The translations under genes were made by a program, and so were the position numbers. Source: Actinomycetota bacterium (GTDB lineage Bacteria; Actinomycetota; Geothermincolia; Geothermincolales; RBG-13-55-18). From it: DNA of 64,000 nucleotides. A model generated the notes under the pieces. The model saw only the letters and a program-made list of their open reading frames with translations. It was not told the origin of the DNA and did no database searches. Within the stretch, counting starts at the first letter, position 1. Each line of letters begins with the position of its first letter. The DNA lies in NCBI GenBank assembly GCA_003598015.1, contig QZKE01000033.1:60616-124615 (forward strand), read 5' to 3'. Shown here piece by piece: positions 43,842-53,983 of the stretch.

Positions 43842-44846
43842 GTGAAAGAATACAGGGTAGCGGTAGTGGGAGCGACCGGAATGGTTGGGCAGGCCATGCG
43901 GGAGATCCTGGAGGAAAGGGGCTTCCCCGTGTCCGGGCTGCGCCTTCTGGCCTCGCAACGATCGCGTGGCAGGCGCTTCGCCTTCCGGGGAGACGAGGTG
44001 GAGGTCGAGGTGCTAGACGAGGACTCCTTCCGTGGCATCGACCTCGCCCTTTTCTCGGCCGGAGCGCCGATAGCGAAGCGCTTCGCGCCCATAGCCGTAG
44101 AGGCGGGAGCGTTAGTGGTGGATAACAGCAGCGCTTTCCGCATGGACGAGGGGATTCCCCTCGTCGTGCCCGAGGTGAACCCGCAAGACGCCTTCGCACA
44201 CAGCGGGATCATCGCCAACCCGAACTGCTCCACCATCCAGATGGTGGTGGTGCTGAAGCCCCTGCACGACCGCTCGCCCATACGCAGGGTGATCGTGTCC
44301 ACCTACCAGTCCGTATCCGGTACGGGAAAGGATGCCGTGGAAGAGCTCGAGGCCCAGACCAGGGAGGCCCAGGAGGGGAGGGAGCCGGTAGCGCGGGTCT
44401 ACCCCCATCCCATCGCCTTCAACTGCGTGCCGCACATAGACGTCTTCCTTCCGGGTGGGTATACCAGGGAGGAGATGAAGATGGTCGGTGAGACCAGGAA
44501 GATCATGGGGCTCCCCGATCTGCCCGTGTCGGCGACCGCGGTGCGCGTGCCGGTCTTCACGGGACACTCCGAGTCCGTGAACGTGGAGTTCGCCGAGGCC
44601 ATCGAAGCGGATGAGGCCAGGAACATACTGCAGGGCGCACCGGGGGTCGAGGTCGTGGACGATCCGGAGAACGCCGTTTACCCGCTTGCCCTGGACGCGG
44701 CGGGTAAGGACCCCTGCTTTGTAGGCAGGATACGCCCGGATACCTCGTGCCCCCGTGCCTTGAACCTGTGGATAGTCAGCGACAACCTGCGCAAGGGCGC
44801 GGCCTTGAACGCCGTGCAGATCGCGGAACTGGTCTCGGGGCTCTAA
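43842..44846 (+). CDS. asd: Aspartate-semialdehyde dehydrogenase
   Basis: YRVAVVGATGMVGQAMREIL, IIANPNCSTIQMVVVLKPLHD; start placed at GTG 43842. Confidence 0.95.
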   Translation: MKEYRVAVVGATGMVGQAMREILEERGFPVSGLRLLASQRSRGRRFAFRGDEVEVEVLDEDSFRGIDLALFSAGAPIAKRFAPIAVEAGALVVDNSSAFRMDEGIPLVVPEVNPQDAFAHSGIIANPNCSTIQMVVVLKPLHDRSPIRRVIVSTYQSVSGTGKDAVEELEAQTREAQEGREPVARVYPHPIAFNCVPHIDVFLPGGYTREEMKMVGETRKIMGLPDLPVSATAVRVPVFTGHSESVNVEFAEAIEADEARNILQGAPGVEVVDDPENAVYPLALDAAGKDPCFVGRIRPDTSCPRALNLWIVSDNLRKGAALNAVQIAELVSGL

Positions 44847-45790
44847 TGGTAGAAGAAGGATCCGGAGGAGCTGCGGGGCGGGATCAGGGGCTTCCATCCT
44901 GTTCCTGGCACCCATCGCGGCAGGCGACGGCCATGTGCGTCTACTGCAAGCGGCCGGTCTGCCCGGAGTGCGCCCGCCTCATAGGATACCGCCATTACTG
45001 TCCCGCGTGCGCGCCCTACATAGCCGCGGTTTATCCCTACCCCGTGCCCCCGCCTGCCCCGCCGTTCCCCTTGCAGCCTCCGGAGCCGGACGATGCAAGG
45101 GAGAAGAGATGGTGGAAGGCGGATTGGGGGTTGCTCGAGGTCTTCGTCGCCTGGCTGGTGGTCTTCGGCCTCTATAACGTCGTGGGCATCATCCTTTTCG
45201 TTACCACCGACAACCCGCTTTTCTATAATTACCTTGCCTATGCCGTGCTCTTCTGCCCGCTTGTCGCCGCAAGCGTCTGGTTCATACCCCATCGACATGG
45301 GCGCGGCAGGGATGAACTGGGTTTGAGGTGGGGAGATCCCGGCAGGACCCTGGCTTTCGGAGGGCTGGGCGCCCTGACCGCGATGGCCATGAGCTACGGC
45401 ATCTTCTTCCTCATCTACCTTATCTTCTATCTCGCGACCGGGCGCAGCCCCGTCTCCGAAGCGGAACGCCTGCAGGATCTGGGGAGCGGCTACCTGGTCT
45501 TTATCATCTTGATCGTCGTCGTCCTGGCCCCCATCTTCGAGGAGCTCTTCTTCCGCGGTCTTTTCTATCCCGCGCTGCGCCGCCGCATGGGGCCTACGCC
45601 GGCCATCGTCCTCAACGGAGCCATCTTCGGCATACTGCACCTGCAGCCGCTTTTTATGCTGTCGCTGGTCCTGGTGGGCATAGTACTGGCGTACCTGTAC
45701 GAGAAAACGGATTCCCTGGCCGCCCCCATGATCGCCCACGCCCTCTACAACCTGGTGGTGATCATCGTCAGCCTGCTGGCAGGATGGTGA
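44846..45790 (+). CDS. B-box-type zinc finger plus CPBP (CAAX) intramembrane protease
   Basis: CSWHPSRQATAMCVYCKRPVCPECARLIGYRHYCPAC; multi-TM domain with FEELFFRGLFYPAL and FGILHL. Start ATG 44846 overlaps the asd stop. Confidence 0.87.
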   Translation: MVEEGSGGAAGRDQGLPSCSWHPSRQATAMCVYCKRPVCPECARLIGYRHYCPACAPYIAAVYPYPVPPPAPPFPLQPPEPDDAREKRWWKADWGLLEVFVAWLVVFGLYNVVGIILFVTTDNPLFYNYLAYAVLFCPLVAASVWFIPHRHGRGRDELGLRWGDPGRTLAFGGLGALTAMAMSYGIFFLIYLIFYLATGRSPVSEAERLQDLGSGYLVFIILIVVVLAPIFEELFFRGLFYPALRRRMGPTPAIVLNGAIFGILHLQPLFMLSLVLVGIVLAYLYEKTDSLAAPMIAHALYNLVVIIVSLLAGW

Positions 45791-45807
45791 CCCATCTGCC
45801 GATAATA

Positions 45808-45907
45808 GAATCAGGTCTTATACGAGAAGTGCGGGTGTACACATGATGGAAGTGCCCGATCCAGGGGTCGACACAGCCGCCCATGCTTCTCGCACAAAAC
45901 CCGATTC
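45808..45907. repeat. Imperfect 22-nt inverted repeat between the two CAAX-protease genes
   Basis: Left gaatcaggtcttatacgagaag (45808-45829); right cttctcgcacaaaacccgattc (45886-45907); 18/22 pairing, all four differences are transitions. Confidence 0.6.
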
Positions 45908-45938
45908 CATGATCGAGAAAGAGGGGATTTGAGGAAAG

Positions 45939-47096
45939 ATGCAGAGACCTCATTGCGAGCAGCACCCCCAGAGCCCGGCCGTGGCCCGCTGTACCCGCTG
46001 CGGCGGTTACCTCTGCCGGGATTGTATCGTGGAGATATCCGCACGCGCCTACTGCGCGACCTGCGCCCGGGCGGAACTGCAGAATCGCGGGACCACGGAG
46101 GCGGCACGGGTTGTCCCGCCGGCCCCGCCTCTACCCCCCCAGGGCCCACCCGGACAGGCGGCCCAGCCGTCCGCGGGTGGCACTCCGGTAGGGGCGCGCG
46201 TGGTGGCCACATGCGCCTTTCATCCCGGGGTAAGGGCGGTGACCAGGTGCGGAAACTGCGGCGCCCTCATCTGCTCGGGGTGCCAGAGGATGGTAGGAGG
46301 AAAGCGGCTCTGTGAGCGTTGTTTCTATACCGTTTACATGCCCGGGCGCGGACAACCGAGGGGCGGCGCGCCTTCCACCTGGTTGCGGGAGGCGCCCCTG
46401 CGCGCGATGACGCCCTGGAAGCTCTGGCCCGGCCTGGCATTCCTCCCCGTGCCCTTCATCCTCAACGGGTTGATGACCTACATGATGCGGCAGGGGGAGG
46501 ATATCTCCGTGGGCGCGGCCCAACTCCTGGTCTCGTTGCTGCTGTACTCCTCCACGCTCGCCTTTGCCTTCATCGCGGTATCTCATTACGGTAACGCCTT
46601 CGAGGAGACAGGCATGCACGGTCGCAATCTTCCCGCGAGCCTGGGCCTCGGATTCGTAGGTGGCTCCCTCACGTTCTGGCTCGCCGTGGCCAGCGGCCTG
46701 ATGTCCCAGGCCATGTTCGGAGGCCTGGTGGAAGTGGAAAGGTGGTTGCAGGGTTTCTTTGACGTCAACGTGAAGGATGTCACGGGTATCGACATACTCA
46801 TAGCGGGGATCATCATCGTTATCGCGGCGCCCATCTGCGAGGAGATCTTCTTCCGCGGTTATCTCTATCCAGCCATGCGCGGCCGGCTCGGTCTGTGGGG
46901 CGCGGTGTTTCTCAACGGCTTTCTCTTCTCAGTCGTTCACTTCAGCGTTTTCGGCCTCATAGGGAGGACCATCGCCGGGGCCATATTCTGCCTCCTCTAC
47001 GAATATAACGATAACCTCTGGTCTCCCATAACCGCCCATGCCATCAATAATTTCGTAGCCTTTTTCCTGCCCCTGGTCGCCATCTGGGGCTCATGA
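45939..47096 (+). CDS. Two B-box-type zinc fingers plus CPBP (CAAX) intramembrane protease
   Basis: CEQHPQSPAVARCTRCGGYLCRDC and CAFHPGVRAVTRCGNCGALICSGCQRMVGGKRLCERC; CEEIFFRGYLYPAM and FSVVHF. Confidence 0.87.
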   Translation: MQRPHCEQHPQSPAVARCTRCGGYLCRDCIVEISARAYCATCARAELQNRGTTEAARVVPPAPPLPPQGPPGQAAQPSAGGTPVGARVVATCAFHPGVRAVTRCGNCGALICSGCQRMVGGKRLCERCFYTVYMPGRGQPRGGAPSTWLREAPLRAMTPWKLWPGLAFLPVPFILNGLMTYMMRQGEDISVGAAQLLVSLLLYSSTLAFAFIAVSHYGNAFEETGMHGRNLPASLGLGFVGGSLTFWLAVASGLMSQAMFGGLVEVERWLQGFFDVNVKDVTGIDILIAGIIIVIAAPICEEIFFRGYLYPAMRGRLGLWGAVFLNGFLFSVVHFSVFGLIGRTIAGAIFCLLYEYNDNLWSPITAHAINNFVAFFLPLVAIWGS

Positions 47097-47193
47097 CAGA
47101 GGTCCGAAGCGTGAAACGCGACGCGAAGAGCGGAGCGACGTGGCGATCTCGTTTCAGTTTCATATAGTGTTGCGCTGATCTTATATACGGGGA

Positions 47194-47229
47194 GGAACCC
47201 GCCTGGGGTCTCACAAAAAGGCGGGTTCC
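47194..47229 (+). terminator. Probable stem-loop terminator downstream of the second CAAX protease
   Basis: 11-bp stem ggaacccgcct / aggcgggttcc; weak T run. Confidence 0.55.
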
Positions 47230-47482
47230 AGGGGCGGGTTTTATGCGAGGATCGCGGTAGCGAGAAAGCACCTGGCTGTCGCGGCAGCGCGCTCGAGGCA
47301 TAGGGGTCGTCTTGAGAAGGGCGAAAGGATATTGCAGCGGTGAGGCAAAACCATTGTTATGGGAAAAGAAAGCGGCGGAAACGGCCGGAGTGATCCGCTG
47401 GGCTCGTTAACAACGAGCACGGCGGGGTTTATCATAACGCTAAGGCGATGTGAAGAAGGCGGATAAGGAGGGTCGGCTGGTG

Positions 47483-49294
47483 ATGGAATGCCCGGCATGT
47501 GGCACGGAAAACAAACCGGATGCGGTTTTCTGCATGTCATGCGGCGCACCGCTTCCGGATGTACCCTTCTCGCAGTTGGAGAAGAAAGAGGACGTACGGC
47601 CGCGGGAAGGCGCGACGCCGCAAGGCGGCACGCAGGCGGGAAGCGGGGACGCCGGTGACGATGCAAGGATCACTTCGCCGGGCGGGTTCGTCTTCAGCTC
47701 CGAGACCGCCCCGCCCCGAATGCCCGAGAGACCCGTGTCTCCAGCCGCGCAGCCGCCAGCACCGGCTGCGCCGCCCCCTTCTCCGGAGCAGCAGGCGGCC
47801 CCTGCCGCCACGACACCTGTCCCGCAAACGGGCGTTCCGGGTGCCGCCCCCACTCCCGCGCCTCCGCCACGGCCGCGAGTCGAGGAGCCCGTCCCCGCAT
47901 CGCCTCCCCGGGAGTCGGCCCCACCGCCGGCCCCGCCGGCAGCGGATACGCGCTCGGTGGTCGAAGAGATCGGTGGAGAGGCTGGGGCACCTTCTGAAAC
48001 ACCGGTGCAGGCGGCACCGCTACAAGCGCCCGCCCCTCCCCCACGGGAGCCGGCTGCGGATACACAAATGGTTCCACCCATCCCGGCCCCCACGGCCGAA
48101 CGGTCGCCGTTACCGCCGCCCCACTCGCCCGCCCCCCTCATCGCACCGCCCGCGACGGAGCAACCGCGAGAGGATGCATCGCCACCCAGGCAGGACTACT
48201 ACATCCCGCCAGAGGTTGACTACGATATGGCCGTCCCACGCGTTGCGCCGGTGGAATCCGCGCCTCCCTCCGAAAAGATATCCGAGGAGCAGGCGCCCCC
48301 CGCCATGCCCACGGGCTTTGACAGCACCCAGGAGGTGGCCGCGGTCATCGCGGCAGGTGCGGCAGCGGGAAGGGAACGGAGATCGGTATGCCCCGAATGC
48401 TATGCTTCCAATCCCGAGGGAAACGGCTTCTGCCAGGAATGCGGCAATGCCCTGCCGTTGACTACGGGAAGACAGCCGGAGGCGGCCCGTCCCGTAGCGG
48501 GGAAGCCGCCGCGAGAACAGACCGCCGTGCTCACTCCCGCGGTGCAGCAGGGCGTGGCGGCGCAACCGGCCGTCGCGAGCCCACTACCGAGGGCGCAGAA
48601 GGCATATGGCGACAAAGCTTTCGGAGTCGCCGACATACTGGCCGTGTTCGCCATTGGAGCCGCCGCCGCCGCTGTAGCCCTCTCCTACATTATGGAGTCC
48701 TTCACCTGGAAGAAGGGCCTGGATATAATGATCTTCTCTCATCAGGGAGCCTATACCCAGGGCCGGACCGATCTGCTCGGCGGCCCCGGCCTCCTTCCCT
48801 ATACGGGGGCGGAGTTCTTAACGGTGGGGCTGGTAGTGGCTCTAGGCGCGGCGCTGGCCTTGATATTCCTGGCGGTGAGGGTGGGGAGAGGTCCCATGTA
48901 CATCCTGGCCGGCTGCATACTCCTTCTCCCGGCGGCATACCTGTTCTTCCAGGGCGTACTGCCCTTGCGGGAGATGGGTATTGAAGTCGATGCCTCCGTT
49001 GGCTTGAGCGGCATCTTTTTCGGGAACGCCGCCAATCCCGGGGTGGGTCCTCCCCTCTGGCTCATCACCGGGGCGGGTGCCCTGCTCGTGCTGTCCGGTT
49101 TTATGGCGCCTCCGCGGGGATGGGGGAGGCTTTTCACCTTCCTGCTCTGCTTCAGTATCGTCCTGGGGATCGCCTTTTTCTGCGCCGCGTGCTTCAACTG
49201 GAACCTGTTCATCAGCCAGCCGGCCGCGGGCGGAGCGCAGGCGATGAAGCCGCTCACAGGCGCGTTCGCATACTTCCCGCTTCTGCTGCTGTGA
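47483..49294 (+). CDS. Membrane protein with two zinc ribbons, a long Pro-rich linker and C-terminal TM segments
   Basis: MECPACGTENKPDAVFCMSCGAPL; Pro/Ala-rich segment; CPECYASNPEGNGFCQECGNALP; hydrophobic C-terminal half. Confidence 0.75.
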   Translation: MECPACGTENKPDAVFCMSCGAPLPDVPFSQLEKKEDVRPREGATPQGGTQAGSGDAGDDARITSPGGFVFSSETAPPRMPERPVSPAAQPPAPAAPPPSPEQQAAPAATTPVPQTGVPGAAPTPAPPPRPRVEEPVPASPPRESAPPPAPPAADTRSVVEEIGGEAGAPSETPVQAAPLQAPAPPPREPAADTQMVPPIPAPTAERSPLPPPHSPAPLIAPPATEQPREDASPPRQDYYIPPEVDYDMAVPRVAPVESAPPSEKISEEQAPPAMPTGFDSTQEVAAVIAAGAAAGRERRSVCPECYASNPEGNGFCQECGNALPLTTGRQPEAARPVAGKPPREQTAVLTPAVQQGVAAQPAVASPLPRAQKAYGDKAFGVADILAVFAIGAAAAAVALSYIMESFTWKKGLDIMIFSHQGAYTQGRTDLLGGPGLLPYTGAEFLTVGLVVALGAALALIFLAVRVGRGPMYILAGCILLLPAAYLFFQGVLPLREMGIEVDASVGLSGIFFGNAANPGVGPPLWLITGAGALLVLSGFMAPPRGWGRLFTFLLCFSIVLGIAFFCAACFNWNLFISQPAAGGAQAMKPLTGAFAYFPLLLL

Positions 49295-49439
49295 GGACGC
49301 GGGCCTGAATCCGGGCTCTCCTCCGGGCCTCGCAGCCCCGGTTTGCCGCATTGACGACTACCTCCGGCGGTTATATATTAAGGTGCACGGCGTTTTCGTC
49401 GCATGTGACAAGACTCCAAAAAAACGTGGATGAGGTGCC

Positions 49440-50822
49440 ATGAGTATAGCCAGAAGGACGATCCCTTTCTTGTCCTTGCTTGTGGTCGTATCGTTTTGTG
49501 CGGGATGCTTCGGGGGCTCGGTGGAAGGGGTGCGCGTAGCCGAAGTCACCAGGAGCGACGTGAGCAAGGTGGTATCGGCGGTCGGGACCCTGGAAGCGGC
49601 CCAACCGACCGATGTCGTGCCCCTGGTGGGCGGGACCATCGCCGCGCTCCCGGTGAAAGAGGGGGATTACGTCAGCGCCGGGGATGTCCTGGCTGTCCTG
49701 GACGAAGCGGAATTGCAGGCCCAAGCCGCGCAGGCCGAGGCCGATTACCTGACCAGTGCCTCCATAGGCGATATCCTCGAAGGCCAATGGGCGAACTCCA
49801 CCGCCCTCTACAAGGGCGTGGAGTATGCCTCGCAGGTGTTCGTGGAGATGCAGGGGCAGATCGACCAGCTGATCCTGGACTTCTATGACCTCATGCCGGC
49901 TCTCATGCCCTTCCTTCCCCCGGACCAGCAGGAGTTCCTGAAATCGCTGCTGGCGGAGGAGAGGGCCGACTATATACAGGCGGCGGCATCCAGACCGGGA
50001 GTGCCCAGCATCTCCTATTCGGGATACCCATCCACCGCCGCCGCGGCCGACGCCGCCAGGGTGGAGGCAGCGAGGTATAACTACGAGCGGGTGATGGAGG
50101 GGACGAAGAGCCCCAACATCACGGCGCCGGTTTCGGGCTACGTGGTCTTTGCGGCGCCCTCCGGTCTAAACCTCACCGACCTCCTCTCCGAATCGCTGGG
50201 CGGACTCGGTTCGCTCACCTCGAGCCTGGGCTCCCTCAGCGGTATGCTGGGCGGCGACGTCTCGAGCCTGCTCGGCGGCGGGACGGAGGCGGGGGGGGAA
50301 CTGAAGGTAGGCTCTGAATTGAGCGCTGGACAGACCGCTTTCCAGATAGTCGATCTGCAGGACATGCGGGTTATGGCCCAGGTGGAGGAGACGGATATTC
50401 CCGAAATACAGGAGGAACAGTCCGTAGAGGTTTATCTCGACGCCTACCCGGATATCGTCTTCACCGGCAAAGTGGTGCAGGTCGGCGTGAAATCGCAGAC
50501 CGGATCGGCGGGAACTACGATCTTCCCGGTCTTTGTGCAGATGGACCGCACCGATATCCCCTTGAGGCTGGGTTATAACGCCACCGTAGACATCAAGGTC
50601 CTCAGCAAGACAGGCGTGGTCGCCGTTCCCATCACCGCCGTGCTCGAGGAGGACGGGACGGAATACGTCTACGTGGTCGAAGGCGGGAAAGCCTACCGCA
50701 GGGATATTGAGGCGGGGGACAGGACCGAGGAATGGGTCCAGGTGGTCTCCGGCCTCGAGGTGGGCGAAAGGGTAGTGGTCGAGGGAGTCGGAAAGGTCAA
50801 AGAAGGCAGCAAGGTTGAGTGA
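49440..50822 (+). CDS. HlyD/RND-type membrane fusion lipoprotein
   Basis: Lipobox FCAGCFGG; VVSAVGTLEAAQPTDVVPLVGGTIAALPVKEGDYVSAGDVLAVLDEAEL; ITAPVSGYVVFAAPSG; EYVYVVEGGKAYRRDIEAGDRTEEWVQVVSGLEVGERVVVEG. Confidence 0.88.
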   Translation: MSIARRTIPFLSLLVVVSFCAGCFGGSVEGVRVAEVTRSDVSKVVSAVGTLEAAQPTDVVPLVGGTIAALPVKEGDYVSAGDVLAVLDEAELQAQAAQAEADYLTSASIGDILEGQWANSTALYKGVEYASQVFVEMQGQIDQLILDFYDLMPALMPFLPPDQQEFLKSLLAEERADYIQAAASRPGVPSISYSGYPSTAAAADAARVEAARYNYERVMEGTKSPNITAPVSGYVVFAAPSGLNLTDLLSESLGGLGSLTSSLGSLSGMLGGDVSSLLGGGTEAGGELKVGSELSAGQTAFQIVDLQDMRVMAQVEETDIPEIQEEQSVEVYLDAYPDIVFTGKVVQVGVKSQTGSAGTTIFPVFVQMDRTDIPLRLGYNATVDIKVLSKTGVVAVPITAVLEEDGTEYVYVVEGGKAYRRDIEAGDRTEEWVQVVSGLEVGERVVVEGVGKVKEGSKVE

Positions 50823-51178
50823 GGGGGAGTCAGCCTTCTGTTCCACGCCCGACCCTATCCCGGATTTCAGAAGAGAGACTGCCGCTTCGCAGCGAACCCT
50901 CCCATGATGACAGCGCTCCGCGCCCCCTTCGATACCTCTATCGCTCGGCTTCTCGTGTCGGCGCCGCGCCTTTGTTTCTCGCGATAAAACCACCCCCCCT
51001 GCACCGCGCGATGAGATCGCTACCTGCGATCTGCACGAACCCAAGCGGGTCTATGTCCTCACCCGCCGTTAGAATCTATTGTGGGCGATGATGGGGGCTG
51101 CCCTGCGGCGGAGCGCTGCCGTTGCGGCCCCCAATCGGTCTCTTGGCCGAGGTGGGTGAAGGCTTGGGAAGATAGCAT

Positions 51179-53485
51179 ATGAAAACCGGGTTCGAGGAGA
51201 TACTGGAGACGATTTCGACGGGCTGGGGAGAGGCGGGCCGTATGACCCATCTGGAGGTCATCCCCGCACGCACCGCCTCCTACGTCGACATGCCGCGGCA
51301 TCTGCACCCCCGCCTGGTAGAGGCGTTGGGCCGCATGGGGGTCAGCAGGCTGTACCCGCACCAGGCCAGGGCGCTGGACCTGGTTGGCGGGGGCCGCCAC
51401 GTGGTGATATCGACGGGAACCGCCAGCGGTAAGAGCCTCTGCTACCATCTTCCCGTCTACGAGGAGATACTGGAGAACCCATCCTCGCGCGCCCTCTACC
51501 TCTTTCCCACCAAGGCACTTGCCCAGGACCAGCTGCGCAGCCTGAAGGAGCTGCAGGGCGGCGAAGTGCGCTCCGCCACCTACGACGGCGACACCCCCAC
51601 GGACCTCAGGGGCTGGATAAGGCGCGAGGCGCAGATCGTCCTCTCCAACCCGGACATGCTGCATTTCGGCATCCTTCCCAACCACCGCCTGTGGGGCGGC
51701 TTCTTCAGCCACCTGCGCTACGTGGTCCTGGACGAGGCCCACGTGGCCCGGGGGGTCTTCGGCTCGCACGTTGCCCAGGTGCTGAGGCGGCTGCGGCGCA
51801 TCGCCGCGCTCTACGGGTCCCGCCCCCAGTTCTTCTTCACCAGCGCCACCATCGCCAATCCCGGCGAACATGCCGGCAGGCTGGCGGGCCTGGGGGTCGA
51901 CGCGGTGGAGGACGATTACTCCCCGCGGGGCAGGAAGGTGTTCGCCCTGTGGAATCCTCCGGACATCTTGAGCATGGAGGGCGGGGAGATCCACCGCTCC
52001 TCCAACCTGGAGACGGCGGAGCTCCTCTCCCGCCTCATGCGCCTGGGGGTGCGCACCATCGCCTTTTCGCGCTCGCGCAAGGCGGCGGAGCTCATCTACG
52101 GTTACGTGCAGCGCATCCTGGACTCCAGCGAGATTGAGCTGGCGGAGCGGCTGGCCTCCTACCGGGGGGGCTACCTGCCGCAGCAACGCCGGGAGATAGA
52201 GAGGCGGCTCTTCGCCGGTGAGCTGCTGGCGGTGACCACCACCAACGCCCTGGAGCTGGGCGTGGATATAGGTGAGCTCGAAGCCTGCATCATGAACGGC
52301 TATCCGGGCACCATCGCCAGTACCTGGCAGCAGGCGGGGAGGGCCGGCCGCAGGCAGGGGGAGTCCCTGGCGGTGCTCGTAGGGGCGGACGATCCCCTGG
52401 ACCAGTACCTTATGCGCCACCCGGAATTCCTCTTCGGCGCCCCCTGCGAGGAAGCGGTCATAGACCTGCACAACCGGCGCATCCTCGGCGCCCATCTCGC
52501 CTGCGCCGCCTATGAGCTGCCCCTGCGGGAGGGCGACGAGGAGTATTTCGGCGAGGAGATATGGCGCATCCTTGAGGAGCTGAAGCGGGACGAGGTGCTG
52601 GGGAAGAAAGGCAGCCTGTGGTACTATGCGGGTCTTACCTCGCCGGCCCAGGAGGTGAACCTGCGCTCCGCCTCCGGCTCGCTCGTCAGCATCGTCGAGG
52701 CGGATACCGGCAGCCTTTTGGGGACGGTGGAGGAGACCTCCTGCTTCTTTCACGTCCACCCGGGCGCGGTCTATCTCCACCAGGGGGAGTCCTACCTGGT
52801 GGAGGGGCTGGACCTGGAGCGCAAGGTAGCGCTGGTGCGCGACGAGGAACTCGACTTCTATACCAACCCCATGGACAACACCGATGTCTGCGTGCTCGAG
52901 GAAGAGATGCAGCGCGTTCCGTCTCCCGGGGCATGTTCCATCCACTACGGTGAGGTGGAGGTGTCCACCAAGGTGTACGCGTACCAGAGACGGCGCCTGC
53001 TGACCCACGAGATCCTGGAGACTCTGGGGCTCGACCTGCCCACCCAGGTGTTGACCACGCGCGCCCTCTGGTACACGTTACCGGTGCACCGCCTGGCGGC
53101 GTTGGGGCTCGACGAGTACGGCCTGGCGGGCGGCCTGCACGCCATGGAGCATGCCGCCATCGCCATGCTCCCCCTCTTCGCCATGTGCGACCGCTGGGAT
53201 ATCGGGGGGATGTCCACCGCCTTCCACGGGGATACCGGCCATGCCACCGTCTTCATCTACGACGCGTACCCCGGGGGAGTGGGCATCGCCGCCCGCGGCT
53301 TCGAACTCGCCGTCCCGCATCTCAGGTCCACCCGGGAGATGGTTCAGAGCTGCCCATGCACCGAAGGATGCCCTTCCTGTATCCACTCACCCAAGTGCGG
53401 CAACGGCAACGAGCCCCTGAACAAGCAGGCCGCCATCCGCCTGCTCGCATTGCTGGAAGAGGATCTGGCGGAGGCGCGGGGGTAA
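51179..53485 (+). CDS. DEAD/DEAH-box helicase with DUF1998-type zinc module (MrfA/YprA-like)
   Basis: YPHQARALDLVGGGRHVVISTGTASGKSLCYHLPV, LDEAHV, QQAGRAGRRQGESLAVLV, C-terminal CPCTEGCPSCIHSPKCGNGNEPLNKQAA. Confidence 0.92.
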   Translation: MKTGFEEILETISTGWGEAGRMTHLEVIPARTASYVDMPRHLHPRLVEALGRMGVSRLYPHQARALDLVGGGRHVVISTGTASGKSLCYHLPVYEEILENPSSRALYLFPTKALAQDQLRSLKELQGGEVRSATYDGDTPTDLRGWIRREAQIVLSNPDMLHFGILPNHRLWGGFFSHLRYVVLDEAHVARGVFGSHVAQVLRRLRRIAALYGSRPQFFFTSATIANPGEHAGRLAGLGVDAVEDDYSPRGRKVFALWNPPDILSMEGGEIHRSSNLETAELLSRLMRLGVRTIAFSRSRKAAELIYGYVQRILDSSEIELAERLASYRGGYLPQQRREIERRLFAGELLAVTTTNALELGVDIGELEACIMNGYPGTIASTWQQAGRAGRRQGESLAVLVGADDPLDQYLMRHPEFLFGAPCEEAVIDLHNRRILGAHLACAAYELPLREGDEEYFGEEIWRILEELKRDEVLGKKGSLWYYAGLTSPAQEVNLRSASGSLVSIVEADTGSLLGTVEETSCFFHVHPGAVYLHQGESYLVEGLDLERKVALVRDEELDFYTNPMDNTDVCVLEEEMQRVPSPGACSIHYGEVEVSTKVYAYQRRRLLTHEILETLGLDLPTQVLTTRALWYTLPVHRLAALGLDEYGLAGGLHAMEHAAIAMLPLFAMCDRWDIGGMSTAFHGDTGHATVFIYDAYPGGVGIAARGFELAVPHLRSTREMVQSCPCTEGCPSCIHSPKCGNGNEPLNKQAAIRLLALLEEDLAEARG

Positions 53486-53743
53486 GCTACGCAAGCGCAG
53501 CCGCCAGGAATCCCACGCCTTTTGCCGTCGCCAAAAACACTCCAGATTCCATATTATCGCGGGGATATAAGGTGCCGATAATATGATTAGAGAGGGAGAC
53601 CGAGGCGATGGTTAACCTTCCAAAACAGGTGTGGATATAAGTGTTACACCACGACTCTCCCTCTCTCTTTCATCCCCCATAACTGTTCTACTACGCTCGA
53701 TCATCCGTATCGCGCAAGCGACAGCGCATGGTGTTTTCAGCGG

Positions 53744-53882
53744 GTCAGCCGCCTGGACGATTCCGATTGTCCAGGCCTGACGCCTGTCAAATACTCTAAA
53801 ACGACGGTGTCCAGCGCCCGGACAAGTTCAACCCAACAGCTTGTCTCTACCGTTCCTGAGCGAACTTGTCCAGACCTGGCAC
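53744..53882. repeat. Two consecutive intergenic hairpins upstream of larA
   Basis: GTCAG-ccg-CCTGGAC (53744-53758) / GTCCAGG-c-CTGAC (53769-53781); ggacaagttc (53820-53829) / gaacttgtcc (53862-53871). Confidence 0.7.
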
Positions 53883-53983
53883 GCGTACATACGGAGCAAT
53901 ACACCCGGCCCCACCCAACGGAAAAAGAGCGATCCGGTATGGCGATCAAGGTTATATTGGCTGGGGTCTGCTAGAGTAGGGGC

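Noticed and set aside
51059-53008. 649-aa minus-strand ORF
   Set aside because: Antisense to the well-supported MrfA-like helicase; no recognisable motifs; typical high-GC shadow ORF.
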